From NCBI GenBank assembly GCA_009602735.1, contig WELA01012833.1, positions 235,024-299,023 on the forward strand: DNA of 64,000 bases. Reading direction: 5' to 3'. Positions 29,702 through 41,450 of the stretch are shown one piece after another. The stretch comes from Mesotaenium endlicherianum. Its lineage: Eukaryota > Streptophyta > Zygnematophyceae > Zygnematales > Mesotaeniaceae. Made by a program: the position numbers and the translations under genes. The notes below the pieces were generated by a model. It worked only from the letters and a program-made list of their open reading frames with translations, made no database searches and was not told where the DNA came from. Within the stretch, counting starts at the first letter, position 1. Each line of letters starts with the position of its first letter.

Positions 29702-30066
29702 GTGGAGGCTTCAGACTATCTTGCTGATATTTCGTGGAGCACTTTGACGCCAAGGCTACATCTAGGCAGAAGCACATACATGCCCATCTGCTTGCGTGTT
29801 CTCTATACCATGCGTTTTGTATGTCACGGTGGCTGTGAGAGTAGCTTTGAGTTGATCTTTGGTGAAGAAGAACATTAGACGTGCTGGAAGGTCTGACCCA
29901 AAAAAAGTTTGTACTGTTTGTCGTGGAGGCTTCAGACTATCTTGCTTGTATTTTTCTTGAAAGCACATGGCTATTTGCTTGCATGTTCTCTGCCCTTCGT
30001 ATTACATAACACGGAGGCTGTAAGAAGAAACTTTCAATTTTAGACGTGTGCTGGAAGGTCTGAACA
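29702..30066. repeat. Degenerate tandem duplication, about 220 bp period
   Basis: GTGGAGGCTTCAGACTATCTT occurs at 29702 and 29924. Each unit ends with a 'gacgtg(tg)ctggaaggtctga' block (29879 and 30043); the second unit is shorter. No gene seen in it. Confidence 0.7.
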
Positions 30067-32426
30067 ATTATGAGAGAAGAGGTTACTGTCGAAGTTATTT
30101 CGCATGCAACACATGGCACATCTTAGGATCAAATTTGGTTATATGGAAGACCTATACACCTTGAAATGAACATCCTTGCATTTGCCTGGAGGAACCGTGC
30201 AGCCAAAGAGACCGTAAGTGCGCTCTCTGCTTGACCGAAGGCGTGCTGATGGCATTAGCTTCATCTTCAGGAATGATCCCCGTCTTCCACTTGCTTTTGC
30301 AGCTGACACATACATCCATCAGTGGTTGGAGAGTTTTACTTCCACTTCTGTTTTATGTTTGCTGTGTTGTACAATTCACGTGATGAAAAATATAACAGCT
30401 GTTACCTTCACCTTCCAACACGGCGATGACTAGCAATCGGTGGGACCTACACCACACATTCGCGAAGCGCCATCAAATGTTATACCCAAATCTGTTGCAA
30501 ACATCTGCATCGACTTCAGCGTGTGTGACATTTGCACCGGAACTTGGCCAAACTCCGAGCTTCGAACGAGTCAATTTCACACCTTATGTAGTGATATAAC
30601 CTCAATCTAGCTTCACAGGTACTCCGTGTGACCTGCAGCCTTAAATTTTCGCACGATGTGCCGCAGTCCATCGCCCCCCTTGCCCTCTCCACCCCTCCCC
30701 TTACAGCCCCTTCCTTGGACCCTACACCTGATATCAGCATACTGCACAAAATCTCTAGGCCTCACATATAGCAAAGTGGACATGCAGCGACAAATAAGAT
30801 GGACTTGGGAATGAGGCAGGATGGGTGGGGGTCGAAAAGGACGGGGAGGGGGAGGGGTAGAGGAGGGAGGGAGGGAGCAAGGGAGAGAGAGGAACGGAGA
30901 GAGAAAGAGAGGGGAAAGAGCATCATGACTGCAGTGTGTGCAAGTTTAGCCTAGAGAGCTCTCAGAGGTTCTAAGCCACGCGGCATCTATGCCCCCCTGA
31001 GGCCCAAATTGTGCTCCACCACCAGCCAGTTCTACCCTTGCAATTTCTACCCGGCAGTTAATTGTGAGTTGTGTGTAGGAATGGGCAGAAGGGGGGGGTG
31101 GGGGAGAGCGGGGTGGGGATGTTTTATTCCGTCCCTTGCAACGCCGGTGACTTGCAGCAGCTCGCGCTACAGCCCCTCCCCTGCCTCTTCTACCCTCCAG
31201 CTCCTGATCACTTTGAATGCACTATCCCAGTAGCGTCACGGGCTCGTGGAGTGCCTCTCAGGGTAAGAGATCGAGAGTCCTGGTTAAAGAATGACCACTG
31301 CTAACTGGTGCCCCCAGCAGGGCGAGTCCATTTGACGGCAGGTGGGCGCGTGTGACATCCGGCATTTGTGCTCATATCAATCAGCCCCCCCCTGCCCGCC
31401 TGGGCTATGGATGTTGTCGCTTCACGGGCAGCTGACATGCGCAGAACGTTCAGGAACTTGGGGAACGTGAAGCAAACTTGAAGTCTTGATGCTTTTCCAC
31501 TTGCGTAGGATTGTGCCGTCCTGCTAAGTACCACATTAGCAATTTGAGCTGCTTAGCATCGGGTTAATTTTCAGCCTGTAAAGCATAATGGTGCATAACG
31601 CAGCCAGATAGGCTCGGTTAGTAGTGCTAACATGGATGATTATCGGGAAGGCCGGAAAAAAATTGAAACCAGGGAAGCTTTCAAGACACCAGTGACAGGA
31701 TGGATCTCAATGATGTATATTGTATAAATATGAATGAAAACAAGCCGGCCACGTCAATCGGCTCTTTCGTAAATACTTATCTCAAAATTGAACCTAAACC
31801 TAATTGAATAAGACCTGCTTGCGGCTAAAAACTGCCAATTTACCAAAAACTTCAATACATCAATATGTTTTCGGATAACAGCTCTATGGAAGATGCGTAC
31901 TGCAAGCACTTGCCTGCCTGAATAGTGTGTGGACAAAGCTCCAAAAGTTGCACAGTTTAGCATTCTATCTCTCCCAAGTGGAATCTAGTGGCTGTCAGAA
32001 AGTACCTTTGTCAATGATACACAGCTGCTGCCTACCTATGCTACACTCATCGTAACTGCGCAGATGTTTTATATATACAAATTGACAATGGACTTATTCT
32101 CTACCTCTCTTCTAAAGTGTAGGCTTCTTCTGCATAACTCAGAAGCTCCTTCGTTGAAGTGCTCATTCCCGCTCTTAAGAGCGGGATGAAATGAGGAGCC
32201 CTAGCCCACTCCGTCGTCATGGGTGCTCTATAAACAAGCTGCCAATTCACCTTGACACCCAAGAAAAGCACAAGGAAGAGGGCCCCTGTCCCCCTCCCTG
32301 CTCTCTCTTTCGTGCAAGCTGCTAGTTCCCTTGCTCCCTCCCCCCTTCACAACACTTCCTCCCTCTTGGCCCTCCCCACCCGCCTCCCCTGTGGCCTTGC
32401 CCCCCCCCCTCCTCTGCCACCGCCGC
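30067..32426. other. Intergenic region downstream of the GAF-PAS gene
   Basis: Low-complexity purine-rich (30836-30916) and pyrimidine-rich stretches and scattered short frames without recognisable domains. I looked on the minus strand for a histidine kinase, cyclase or response regulator that could continue the gene at 32427 and saw none. The part nearest 32427 is probably its 3' untranslated region. Confidence 0.45.
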
Positions 32427-35400
32427 CTACGACTGCAGCTGGCTGATGTCCGTATGCGTTCCGACAAAGCGCAGAGGGTGGCCCTCCTCCGTGACGCTGA
32501 TGAGCTTCCCGCGGTGCAGGAACCAGCGGTACTCGCCGTCCTTGCAGAGCAGGCGCTGCTCGTTGACGTACTGCTTGGTCTTGCCCTCCAGGTGCTCCTC
32601 CAGGTCCTCGAACGTCTTCTCGCGGTCGTCGGGGTGCAGCAGCCGGATCCAGTCGTCGAGCGTGGAGCCGATGTCGCCGCCCTCGTAGCCCAGCATCGAC
32701 TTCCAGCGGTCGCTGAAGAACATGCCGTTGTCGGGCACGCTCCAGTCCCACACGCCGTCGTCGGAGCCCGAGAGCGCGTACAGCCAGCGCTCCTCGCTCT
32801 CCTTGAGGCGCGCCTCCGCCTCCAGCTTCTCGCAGATGTCGTGGATCACCGCCACGTACGTCTCGTCCTCGCCGAAGAACCCCTTGGCCGTCTTGGTCAC
32901 CGCGATCTCAATGGGCACGATGCTGCCGTCGGCGCGCAGGCCCGTCGCGTTCTTGTGCTGGTTCACGAGCTCGTCGAGGCCCGCGTGCATGAAGTCCTCC
33001 TGCCCGCCAACGGCAATCACGAGGTCGCCAAACTGCAGGTTGGCCGGCGGCCGCGGCAGCCCGCCGGGGCACTCGACGGTGACGCACGCCGTGCTGAAGC
33101 CGAACATCCCGCACGCCGCCGTGTTCATCGACGTGATGTGCCCGTTCTTCTTTAGCGTCATGATGCCCTCGTCCGCCGCCTGGATGATGCTGAACAGGTG
33201 CAGCTCCGTGTCGAGGCGCTTCTGGCGCTGCGCAAACGCGTACACAATGTCGGCCATTGTCTGCGTGAGCGGCTCGATCTCCAGCCCCAGCTTGTGCGTG
33301 AAGCCGCCCTCCCGGTTGGCCAGCCCGAAGACGCCGATGAACTCCCCTCCCGCGAGCCCGCCTGCCAATTACAACAACAGTAGAGTGCTACATGTCAGAG
33401 GTGTCGCGCAAGTAGCGAGGATGCTTAGGGAAGGGGTACGACAGGATGAGCACACCCAAAAGACGCGCGTGAGCATTGTCCTTGCATTAGCAGCAAGCAG
33501 GTGGGGTTGGTTGCTCATGGCAGAAAAAACAAACAAGAAGCACACAATACAGCGCGCTGCAGACATGCGCCCACGGATACGCCAAGGCACGAGAGACATT
33601 TTGAAAGAGATGCTGGTGAGGCAGAACAAATGGAAAGCGGGCTCTTTTTAAATTACCTGCAATAAGAGGCATGCCCATGAAGTAGTTGAGCGCCGGATGG
33701 CCCTCTGGCAATCCTCCCGAGCGCGGGTCGTTCGCGGGGTCGTTGCTAATAACCTGCGCGTACAAACCCCGCGAGAGACGGAAGGCACGATCAGCACCCC
33801 TGTTTACTCCCCTGCCAGCTGCTGCCCTCGCACGGGACTGATGCTGCGACTCCCTGTCCCCCCGGCTCCTTCTAAAGGCGTGCAGCTGAAACTATAGGCG
33901 GTGGAAGTACGGTAAGATGTCTGCACCAAGCCCTAGGCTCCTCTGCAATTGTGCATGCATGACGAGGTCAAGGTCTGGCAGACGGGATGGCGGAAGCGGG
34001 CAGGGTACTTGGCACCATGACTCAAACTTAGATCCCGAAACATGGCTACTCAGAAAATAGTGCTGGAGACCTATGCTGCCACCAACAGCGTCGAATGAAT
34101 CAAGGAACTATTGGCCACAGGCGGCTGCAAACAACTTAGCTCCAGTTTGCGGAGACGACTACGGTTCGTGGTGCAGGTCACACTCTGGTGGCAGGCCTAA
34201 GTCCCGCGGCATTGCTGCAGTCTCCTTAAGCTCTAGCACGCGCCCCAACAGACAGCCCTGATCACACCCGTGCGGTAGAGTAGCAAGTGCGCGGAGTGGC
34301 GAGCTGGAGGCAGAGGCTGAAGCTGAGCTGAGGGGTGAAGGGAGTGTCTGGAGGTGGCGACTTACAGGCTTCTGCGTGGCGAGGACTTCGCCAAACAGGC
34401 TCTTGAGGTTGTTGTGTACGAGGCCGTGGGGTGCCGTGCGCTTGTACCACCCCAGCAGGTCAGGCGTCCACGTGATGTTTGTGATGGCTTGCACCTGCAT
34501 TCCGGAGCACCAGGCACATACCCGTCTGAACGGAGTCAGGGAAAGGACATCACTCTCAGACGCTAGCGTTCCCACACACAAACACAACAAGACACACACA
34601 CACTCACACAGAGACACACACACACACACGCTTGTATATAGTTCTACCTCAGAGGGTTTGCATCTCCCATGAGGTGCTCTTTAAGTGACGCCATCTGTGT
34701 CCCTCCCCGCAAATTCTCCCCCCGAAAAGGAGCAGCGACTTACCGTGCTACACACAGCGCCGGGCCCTTGAGTTCGGGAGGATATGAGCAAATGAAATGA
34801 TGATTACAAAAAGGCACACTCTCTACAGGATGGGATGCCATCGTTAAAGTTTGCAGCTGCCTCACACCTGATGCCCTGTGAGTACTCCGGCAAAGTTGTA
34901 GGCTGCCTCCCCCCCTCTTTCACCCCTCCCCTCTACCCCTTCTCCTTGCCTCACTCGTAGACACCCAACTTTGAATGCAGGAAGGGATGACACGTCCTAT
35001 GTGGCCTATCATCTGCATCGGTTCTCTGCAGCAACGCCCTACCTTCATGTAGATGCTGTGGTCGTCGTCATGGTGCACCGACGCGATGAAGCCGTAGCTG
35101 CTCTCCGTCACTTCCAGCAGGATGGACAGCATGGCGTTGAACATGAGGCGCGGCTTCTGCACAATTTCCAAAAAAAAGGGAAAAAAAAGAGAGAAACGGG
35201 GGGGGGGAGGAGGGGGAAAAAGGGCATATATGAGAAAGCTGCTTAAAAAAGAGCTGGCGTTGAATGACAAAGGGCCTCAGAGTACTGCCACAGGCACTTC
35301 AGCAAGCGCACAGAGAAAGATCAAGACCAAGAGTTAAAAATCGTGCAGCTTTGGTCGTAGCCAGGCGGCCAGTCAACCTCAGCAATGACTGGCAAGCAGG

Positions 35401-37372
35401 AGCAGGAACTGGCAGAGGCAAAGGGCCAGAAGGCCAGGCATGCAAGGACAAGCTGACTTGCACATGGTGACACAGGCAGGCAGGCAGGCAAGCAGAGGCA
35501 GGAAGAGACAGGAAGAGGGCAGGCAGGAAGAGGGCAGGCAGGCAGGCAGAGGCAGGTAGGTAGGATGGGCAGGTAGTAGGCAGGCAGCAGGGCACAGGGA
35601 GCAGAGGGGAGCCGCGGGGGGCGGGGGGGGGGGAAGGGAAAAGGGGGGGAACTGACATGCTCGTTGACGTGGATGTTGTGCACGCGGTGGATGGCGGTGA
35701 GCAGGCGCGTGGGCGTGGACATGTGGCTGTGCGAGGGCGTGACCATGGGCGACACCAGGTCGGGCGGCGGGTAGATGTGCCAGCCGGTGGGCGTGATGTA
35801 CACGCCGTCGTCCTGCACCACACCGGCGAGCTCCTCCTTGCTGGAGCACCAGGGCGGCAGCGGCGAGTGGTGGCTGGTGTGGCTGTGCGGGCCTCCGCCG
35901 CCGCCGTGGGAGGACGCGGGCGAGAACAGGTGGCTGTTGGCGCCCGGCGCGACAGAGGCGGCCGACGCCATGATGCCCTCGCGGTGCTCCTTCTCGGAGC
36001 CGTGGAAGGGGAAAATCCCGTTGGCCTCGAGGAAGTGCCAGTTGAGGTTGTTGGTCTCCTTGCGTACGGTGGAATGCGCCTCCATGTCGCCCAGATTCAT
36101 GACGGGGCACGTGGGGCGGTGCTCGGAGGCGCCGGCCGGCGGGCGGCCGTGGTGGCCGGGGCCCGCGTGGCTGCTGCCGCCGTACTGGCTGGCGCTGTCG
36201 TGCATCACGGGGCACATGCCAGCCTTGCCGCTGCGGATTTTCCAGAGGACGCGTCGATGGGCCACAGGCGCAGGCACAGGGAAGAGAATGCAAACGACAG
36301 AATAGCGGGTTAGTGAGAAATAAGAGGGTGACAGGGGGCAGACAGATGAGGAGATGAGGAGAGAGGGTAGGAGGGGGGGATGTAGAGGGAAAAAGGGCAA
36401 TGGGAAATCGGAGGAGGGAAAAACACAAAGGCTAGCAGAAGGAAACGACATCGAAGGGAGGGCAGGGGGAGGGCAGGGAAAAAAACAGAAAACGGTACAT
36501 CCGTTGTGGATGATGCAAGATGTAGTGGCGTAGCGCCGTGGCCTGACTGCACGGGCCCCCATGCTAGTTATGAAAGGAAGCACATCCAATCATGAAATGC
36601 CTGTGACTCCCCCACATGCACATGGATGGCGTTTTTTGAACATCCCAATAGTTGTCCTGGACAAGCCCCCAGATGAAAAGACCAGATGACCCCAACAGAG
36701 TGATCACTCAATAGCTTTTGCAAGCTTGCTACCTTTTTATCAAAATTACCATCAAGCATGCACTGGTGCAAACATGCCCCCTCTGGCAGCGGTTTACCCA
36801 CAGGCTGTCACAGGAAGCATTGCACAGGCAATTAGTGCTGCATAATCTTAAGTCATAATTTCAGGCGCCTGCATTTCCTGTCTCTTCCTGCATCTTCTTA
36901 CAGGCGTGTGATAAGACCAGCAAGAAGCGGGCAAGTAACACAGAGCCGTGTTATGCCCCAACCCGACGGGGCAGATAGGCAGGCAGGCAGGCTGGGGGCG
37001 TGCAAAGTACCTGTCAACAGCCGACCAGTTGGGGCTGCCGATGTGGGAGGGGGGCACGCTGCCACGTCCTGACGGATGTTGGCCAGCGTAACCCTGCGGC
37101 GACACCTCTGCAGCCTTCTGAGGGCTCTCAGCAGCTCCGGTCGGAGAGAGCGTCTGCTTCTCTAGGGCCTGAGCTACAGACCTGAGCCTCACAGTTGCCA
37201 GGCTGTTGGTCGCATTGGAAAGGTCCGTGGTCCCTGCAACAGCTGGGGCAGATTTCTTCTTGTAGGCATTGATGGTCTTGGTGGTGTCCACTCCAAGGAC
37301 GCGAGGCGCGGGCGCGGCGGGCACGAACTCTCCTCCGCGGTGTAAAGACGTATGCCTGCTGGGATGCGCCAT
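32427..37372 (-). CDS. GAF-PAS-PAS sensory protein, six exons
   Basis: Predicted exons, in coding order: 37372-37011, 36230-35657, 35156-35043, 34494-34366, 33753-33657, 33361-32427. All junctions are GT-AG and keep phase, giving 736 aa. The start is the ATG of MAHPSRH. Residues 1-290 are mostly disordered, Gly/Ser/His-rich, with two CPVM motifs (Cys127, Cys162). A GAF domain (about 300-470) is built across exons 2-6 (SLFGEVLATQKPVISNDP, EFIGVFGLANREGGF). Two PAS domains follow, about 480-605 and 612-735; the second (ADDREKTF-like HPDDREKTF, FVGTHTDISQLQ) is of the PAS_3 type. GAF and PAS bind small ligands or cofactors such as heme, flavin or bilin. The protein ends right after the second PAS, with no kinase or cyclase in view. 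A GTAGGC at the stop could be a donor to an unseen output exon. Confidence 0.75.
34571..34629. repeat. (AC)n-rich simple repeat in intron 4
   Basis: Imperfect CA/CACACT runs within the intron between exons 4 and 3 of the GAF-PAS gene. Confidence 0.85.
35466..35592. repeat. GGCA-type minisatellite in intron 2
   Basis: Repeated GGCAGGCAGGCA / GGCAGGAAGAG units inside the intron between exons 2 and 3 of the GAF-PAS gene. A similar short AGGC run lies at 36977-36992. Confidence 0.85.
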
Positions 37373-37387
37373 ACTGTCCAAGAGCAA

Positions 37388-39872
37388 GCAAGCTCAACTG
37401 CTGCTTGTGAACCGCGACACGAGGATAGAAGAGATAGCAGATAATGGTGGAGAAGGAATTTACGCGAGTTATTAGGCACGAGCTTAGAGAAAAGAAGTCG
37501 TGTAGTGAATTGCTTCGCTAGCCTCTCTCGCTGCAAAATAAAAGCACTCGATAAGTTGCAAGACAAGTTGAACAAAACCGATATAGGAGCACCAAGTCGC
37601 GCAGCCGTGCTGGTTCCTATTCCAGTTTAATTTGCCGCCCCCCTATCCGGATCGTTGAGTCAAGCTGGAAGTGGGCTGGTAGCAGCTGGTAGTTGGTGCT
37701 CATGCCTGCCCAGTACCGGTCCTTATTAATGGGGACCGCGTTTGCCTCTGGTAACATCTCGCGAGAGGAGGAAACGACGCCCCCTGACTGACTTCTGACA
37801 CCCTCGAGCACCCCTCCAGATTGCTCGATGGCATCTTGAGCAATCTCGAGCACCCCCCATCTACCGGCTCTTGTTGCCAGCGACCTATGGGATCTGGAGC
37901 CTACGCAATCACAAGATGCCTGCCCGCGTCTGCTCACGTCAGACTGCGGTGTCTGGATTGTCCTAAGCGGTCCTGCTCATTTGTTGTCGACTTTCGATGT
38001 GGAGCTCTCACACTTTGTTCTGTTATTTCCTCCAGTTTGTTCAGCTGCAACCTGGAACCCTGCTGGAAAGCGGACAATCTGATTTGGGACCCGTCAGATT
38101 CAGTCACAATTACTGCTGATATTTGTTCCATCCAAGACAAAGATAAGTACAGCTGAGGGCGGTCGAAAGAAAAAGGTCCTCTAATTTAACTTTTCAGATT
38201 TAAAAAGGACGCTCGCACGAGCACTTGCACGGGTCCCGTGACCCGTCTGCTCTCTTTATTAAGCCTGCCATCATTTAATTTGGAATTGCATTACGGGAAT
38301 GTCTGGCGCATTTGGGCCCAATTCAGGCTTCGGTGCGGGCGCAACTTGTGGCGCATCTAAGGCCCAATTTACAGTGGCCAACTCGGACGCGACTTGATTG
38401 ATTGAAGAGTACTTCGCTGTACCTCGAAGTACATTATCAAATTTAGCGCGATATGAAACAGTCGTTTACAGTGGTCTCCAGGTGCAACATAATGGACCGG
38501 TCTTTTTACGCTCCCCGCATACTCGATTTACCGACTTTCTACGGGCAGCATCGACCCTAATTGGTAATTGCCCGTGGGTCTCCTCGCCGCCCCGCATATC
38601 GCTGTTTCTCACACTATAACTCTCTCATACTCTTTGGTACCCTCACTCTAGATTTTTCTGGATTTTTTTTCGAAGAACTACACGCGAGCATGATATGCCG
38701 GTAACATGACACGGGCAAATGGACTGCTTTCAAGGTTGCCACGCGTGATTCCAGCGTTCCCTTTTGCTCACCCATCACATTGGGCTGGGTCGATGATCTT
38801 TTGACGACTAAACACATTATTCAAACACCGTTCAAGCTTCAGCGAGGCACGTAGCTTGACGACACTCAATCATACCATGTTTACTTGAGATTTTTATCAT
38901 GTTGAGCTTTATTTTATCAAAGATTTTCAAATTGTGAAGAACTGAAACTGGTTTCAAGTTTGCGCAGTCTCAAAAACTTGAAAGCTTTGATGAGCAGCTT
39001 GAACCAGCTTGAACGTTGTTAAATCGTCCTCACACTCTGATCCACTCAACTCAACTTCAAAGATTTGTTTGAGAACTCATAAATACGACAAGACTTCTAA
39101 ATTGACCGAGAAATGTTTGACGGACTCAAGGCGCAGTGAAAGTTTTTCACAAATGCACGAGATGGGTAGTAGGTACCAAGCTAGAATGAATGCTCTCTCA
39201 TTCTCCCACAAAGTTTCTAGCAAAAAGCCCGGTGCTCTTCAATGATGCCTACTGTCCAACTGAACACAGTAATATTTAGTGCCCGCACGCATTTGCCCCT
39301 GGCTCAGGACCATGGAGCCCTGAGGTTGAGGAAATGTTGAGGCGTGTGCGGCTAAGACGTGGACATGCCAGTCCACAGACCTTCCACCCACCTCCCTCAC
39401 ATTGTGGAGGGATAGACGGTTCAAGTATGTACTTTGATCTGCTTTGTGAATATGTCATGTCGACTGAATCGACAAATCTTGGATGCGAATCGCGTCGATC
39501 AGCACAACCAACATATTCGATTTAAAGTTGCGTCAAATCAATCAATTATATCTTGCCAACGCGACCGACATAATTGAAAATTGATTCAATCCCGTCACTT
39601 TCACATGGGGTTAATTTGCTTGTTCACGATCATGTTCGATCATGTAGCCTGCAATCGATAAAAATAATCAAGTCGGCTGGCCTCCCGCACAACAAAAACA
39701 TGACAATAAACTCATGTGACCAATTTGGCCTGCTATCATGTTAAAATTGTGTTCAAATAAATCTAGATAGTTTGTAAGGGAGTCGACAATTTCCCCTCAC
39801 AAACGCCCCCAAACGATGACAAATTGAAACGTTCACGACAGGTATTTAATTGTCGGGCGCCGTCGAAACAAA
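37388..39872. other. Intergenic region upstream of the GAF-PAS gene
   Basis: About 2.5 kb with no supported gene. The proximal part must hold the promoter of the minus-strand GAF-PAS gene, but I see no clear TATA box. A short GC-rich inverted repeat (AGATTGCTC/GAGCAATCT, about 37821-37850) is the only structure noticed. Confidence 0.4.
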
Positions 39873-39877
39873 TCTAC

Positions 39878-40373
39878 TGTAGTGATTTGAGTTGTAAAGT
39901 TTGGTTTTGATTTTAATGCTTTTAATTATACATGGAGTAGTATTGCGTGGATTCAAGTGTGAATAGATACTCTAGTGACTTGGTTCATGTCCTTTGAACC
40001 TTCTAAGGCATTTTTGAAGTTAGAGAAAGGACCTAGAACTCCATGTGGCAAAAGTCAAATATACCATTTTTAGGTCAAAAGGATATGTGTACATTATTCT
40101 AGAAAGAGGTGGCAAGTTTTGGGATGTGTTGGGTGCGAACACATCAACATGCACCTTCCTAGAAATTCCTTATGTAGCAAGTATGTAAACAAGAGCTGGG
40201 AAATAGAAAGGCAATCTAGAATCACTCTTGTACTGGCCAAAGTCCAAAAATATATCAGCTTTCAAGAAGCCATCTCTCTTGGAAGAAGCTACCAATTCTG
40301 TTCAAAGATCCTTGTCTTGAATAAGATAAAGTATTATATTTTACTAAGTACTTTACCTATCTGTTTCACTACA
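39878..40373 (+). repeat. Solo LTR of family 2
   Basis: TGTAGTGATTTGAG...GTTTCACTACA, 496 bp, flanked by TCTAC on both sides (39873-39877 and 40374-40378). No internal element sequence, so it arose by LTR-LTR recombination. It is more diverged than the LTRs at 23497 and 28201. Confidence 0.92.
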
Positions 40374-41380
40374 TCTACTATCACCAAGACAAGGCAAGGC
40401 CAACCAAGAAGAGCCCTTGCGCAATGTCCGACAGTAAAAAGACGAGGGGCGGTCGACACAACTCACCTCGACCGATGCGCCCCCCCGCTCCCCTCCCCCC
40501 AGCGGCCATGGCCCGTCAGTCCTCGTCGGGCGTCCTTGCACAAACACACAAAAAAAGCAAATGATGATTTCGATGTCAGATTTAACAGTCATCACGCGTC
40601 GGCTCGGCGCAACCGAACTGTGCATTGATGTTGATGCAGACTCTTGAAGGATCTTGAACACGTCAAAATGACGTTGTGGCCGACCACAAAAACCAACGCG
40701 CATGTGCAAGGCCCTTACTGATTTCCCCCTCACAGCGCTCACGTGACGGGCGCCTTACTGACGACCATAAACACATACTACATACTTGATCAATGTTCAT
40801 TCACAACTTTGTGAGGGGGCGACAAATTTCCCCGCACCAAACAACTGAGAACGTCACCATCGCATGGACACCACAACATGAGAAAACTAGGCATCGACGC
40901 CACAAACCCTAGAAACTTCAAAACACGAGAGAGGGTCGAAAGCACTCACCTCGAGGCTCGGTCCCGTCCGACCCCCGCGCCCCTCCCGCCAGCGGCCATG
41001 GCGCGTCAGTCATGAGTCGTGACTCACTGCGCAAACAGAATAGTCGAATGACGACTTTGAAGATATTTGATGCACATTCATAGTGGGCCGGCCCGGCGCA
41101 CTCGAACTCTCGACCGTTTCAAATCATCTTGAACGCGTCTGACAAAAAGTGACGTGAGGGTACATGCCTTCCGCCAGTAGCTTGCACAATTTTTTGCGAG
41201 AGGTTGCCGTCCCTCGCACGGAAAATGTGCTTTTTCCTTGCTCGCACGCGCTTGCCAGACGTCGCGCACGGTCGCGCTCTAGCAAATTCGGCCCGTCGCA
41301 GGTTGTCGCGCACAATCGCACGCAAACCACAAACTACCAATTGATACTCGCTCACACCTCCTCGCATTAGTCATTAATTC
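40374..41380. other. GC-rich degenerate repeats, about 0.5 kb period
   Basis: AGCGGCCATGGC with similar flanks (CTCACCTCGA...CGTCAGTC...TCTTGAACACGTC / TCTTGAACGCGTC) occurs at 40501 and 40991. A 'gacaaattTCCCC' block occurs near 39785 and 40829. No gene identified. Confidence 0.5.
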
Positions 41381-41450
41381 GACTCATATCGCATCCAGTC
41401 ACTCGTTATTCTAATAAACCCAGCATAGATGATAGTCAGCTCTCATTTGA

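Noticed and set aside
31301-31534. Possible kinase exon continuing the GAF-PAS gene
   Set aside because: The minus-strand frame has no H-box, N-box or G-box motif and no suitable splice context.
32331-33651. Long plus-strand frames across 32331-33155 and 32722-33651
   Set aside because: They are antisense shadows of the GC-rich last exon of the GAF-PAS gene. The minus strand carries clear PAS domains and phased splice sites.
35379-36589. Minus-strand frames of 349 and 422 aa running through 35321-36589
   Set aside because: They merge exon 2 of the GAF-PAS gene with flanking introns made of pyrimidine-rich and GGCA repeat DNA. Splice sites at 36230 and 35657 separate the real exon.
37373-37387. 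Five-codon upstream extension of the GAF-PAS gene
   Set aside because: It would start on TTG; the first ATG in frame is at 37372.
37786-37860. Inverted and direct repeats with CTCGAGCACCCC
   Set aside because: Short, imperfect, and without any element boundary or target duplication.
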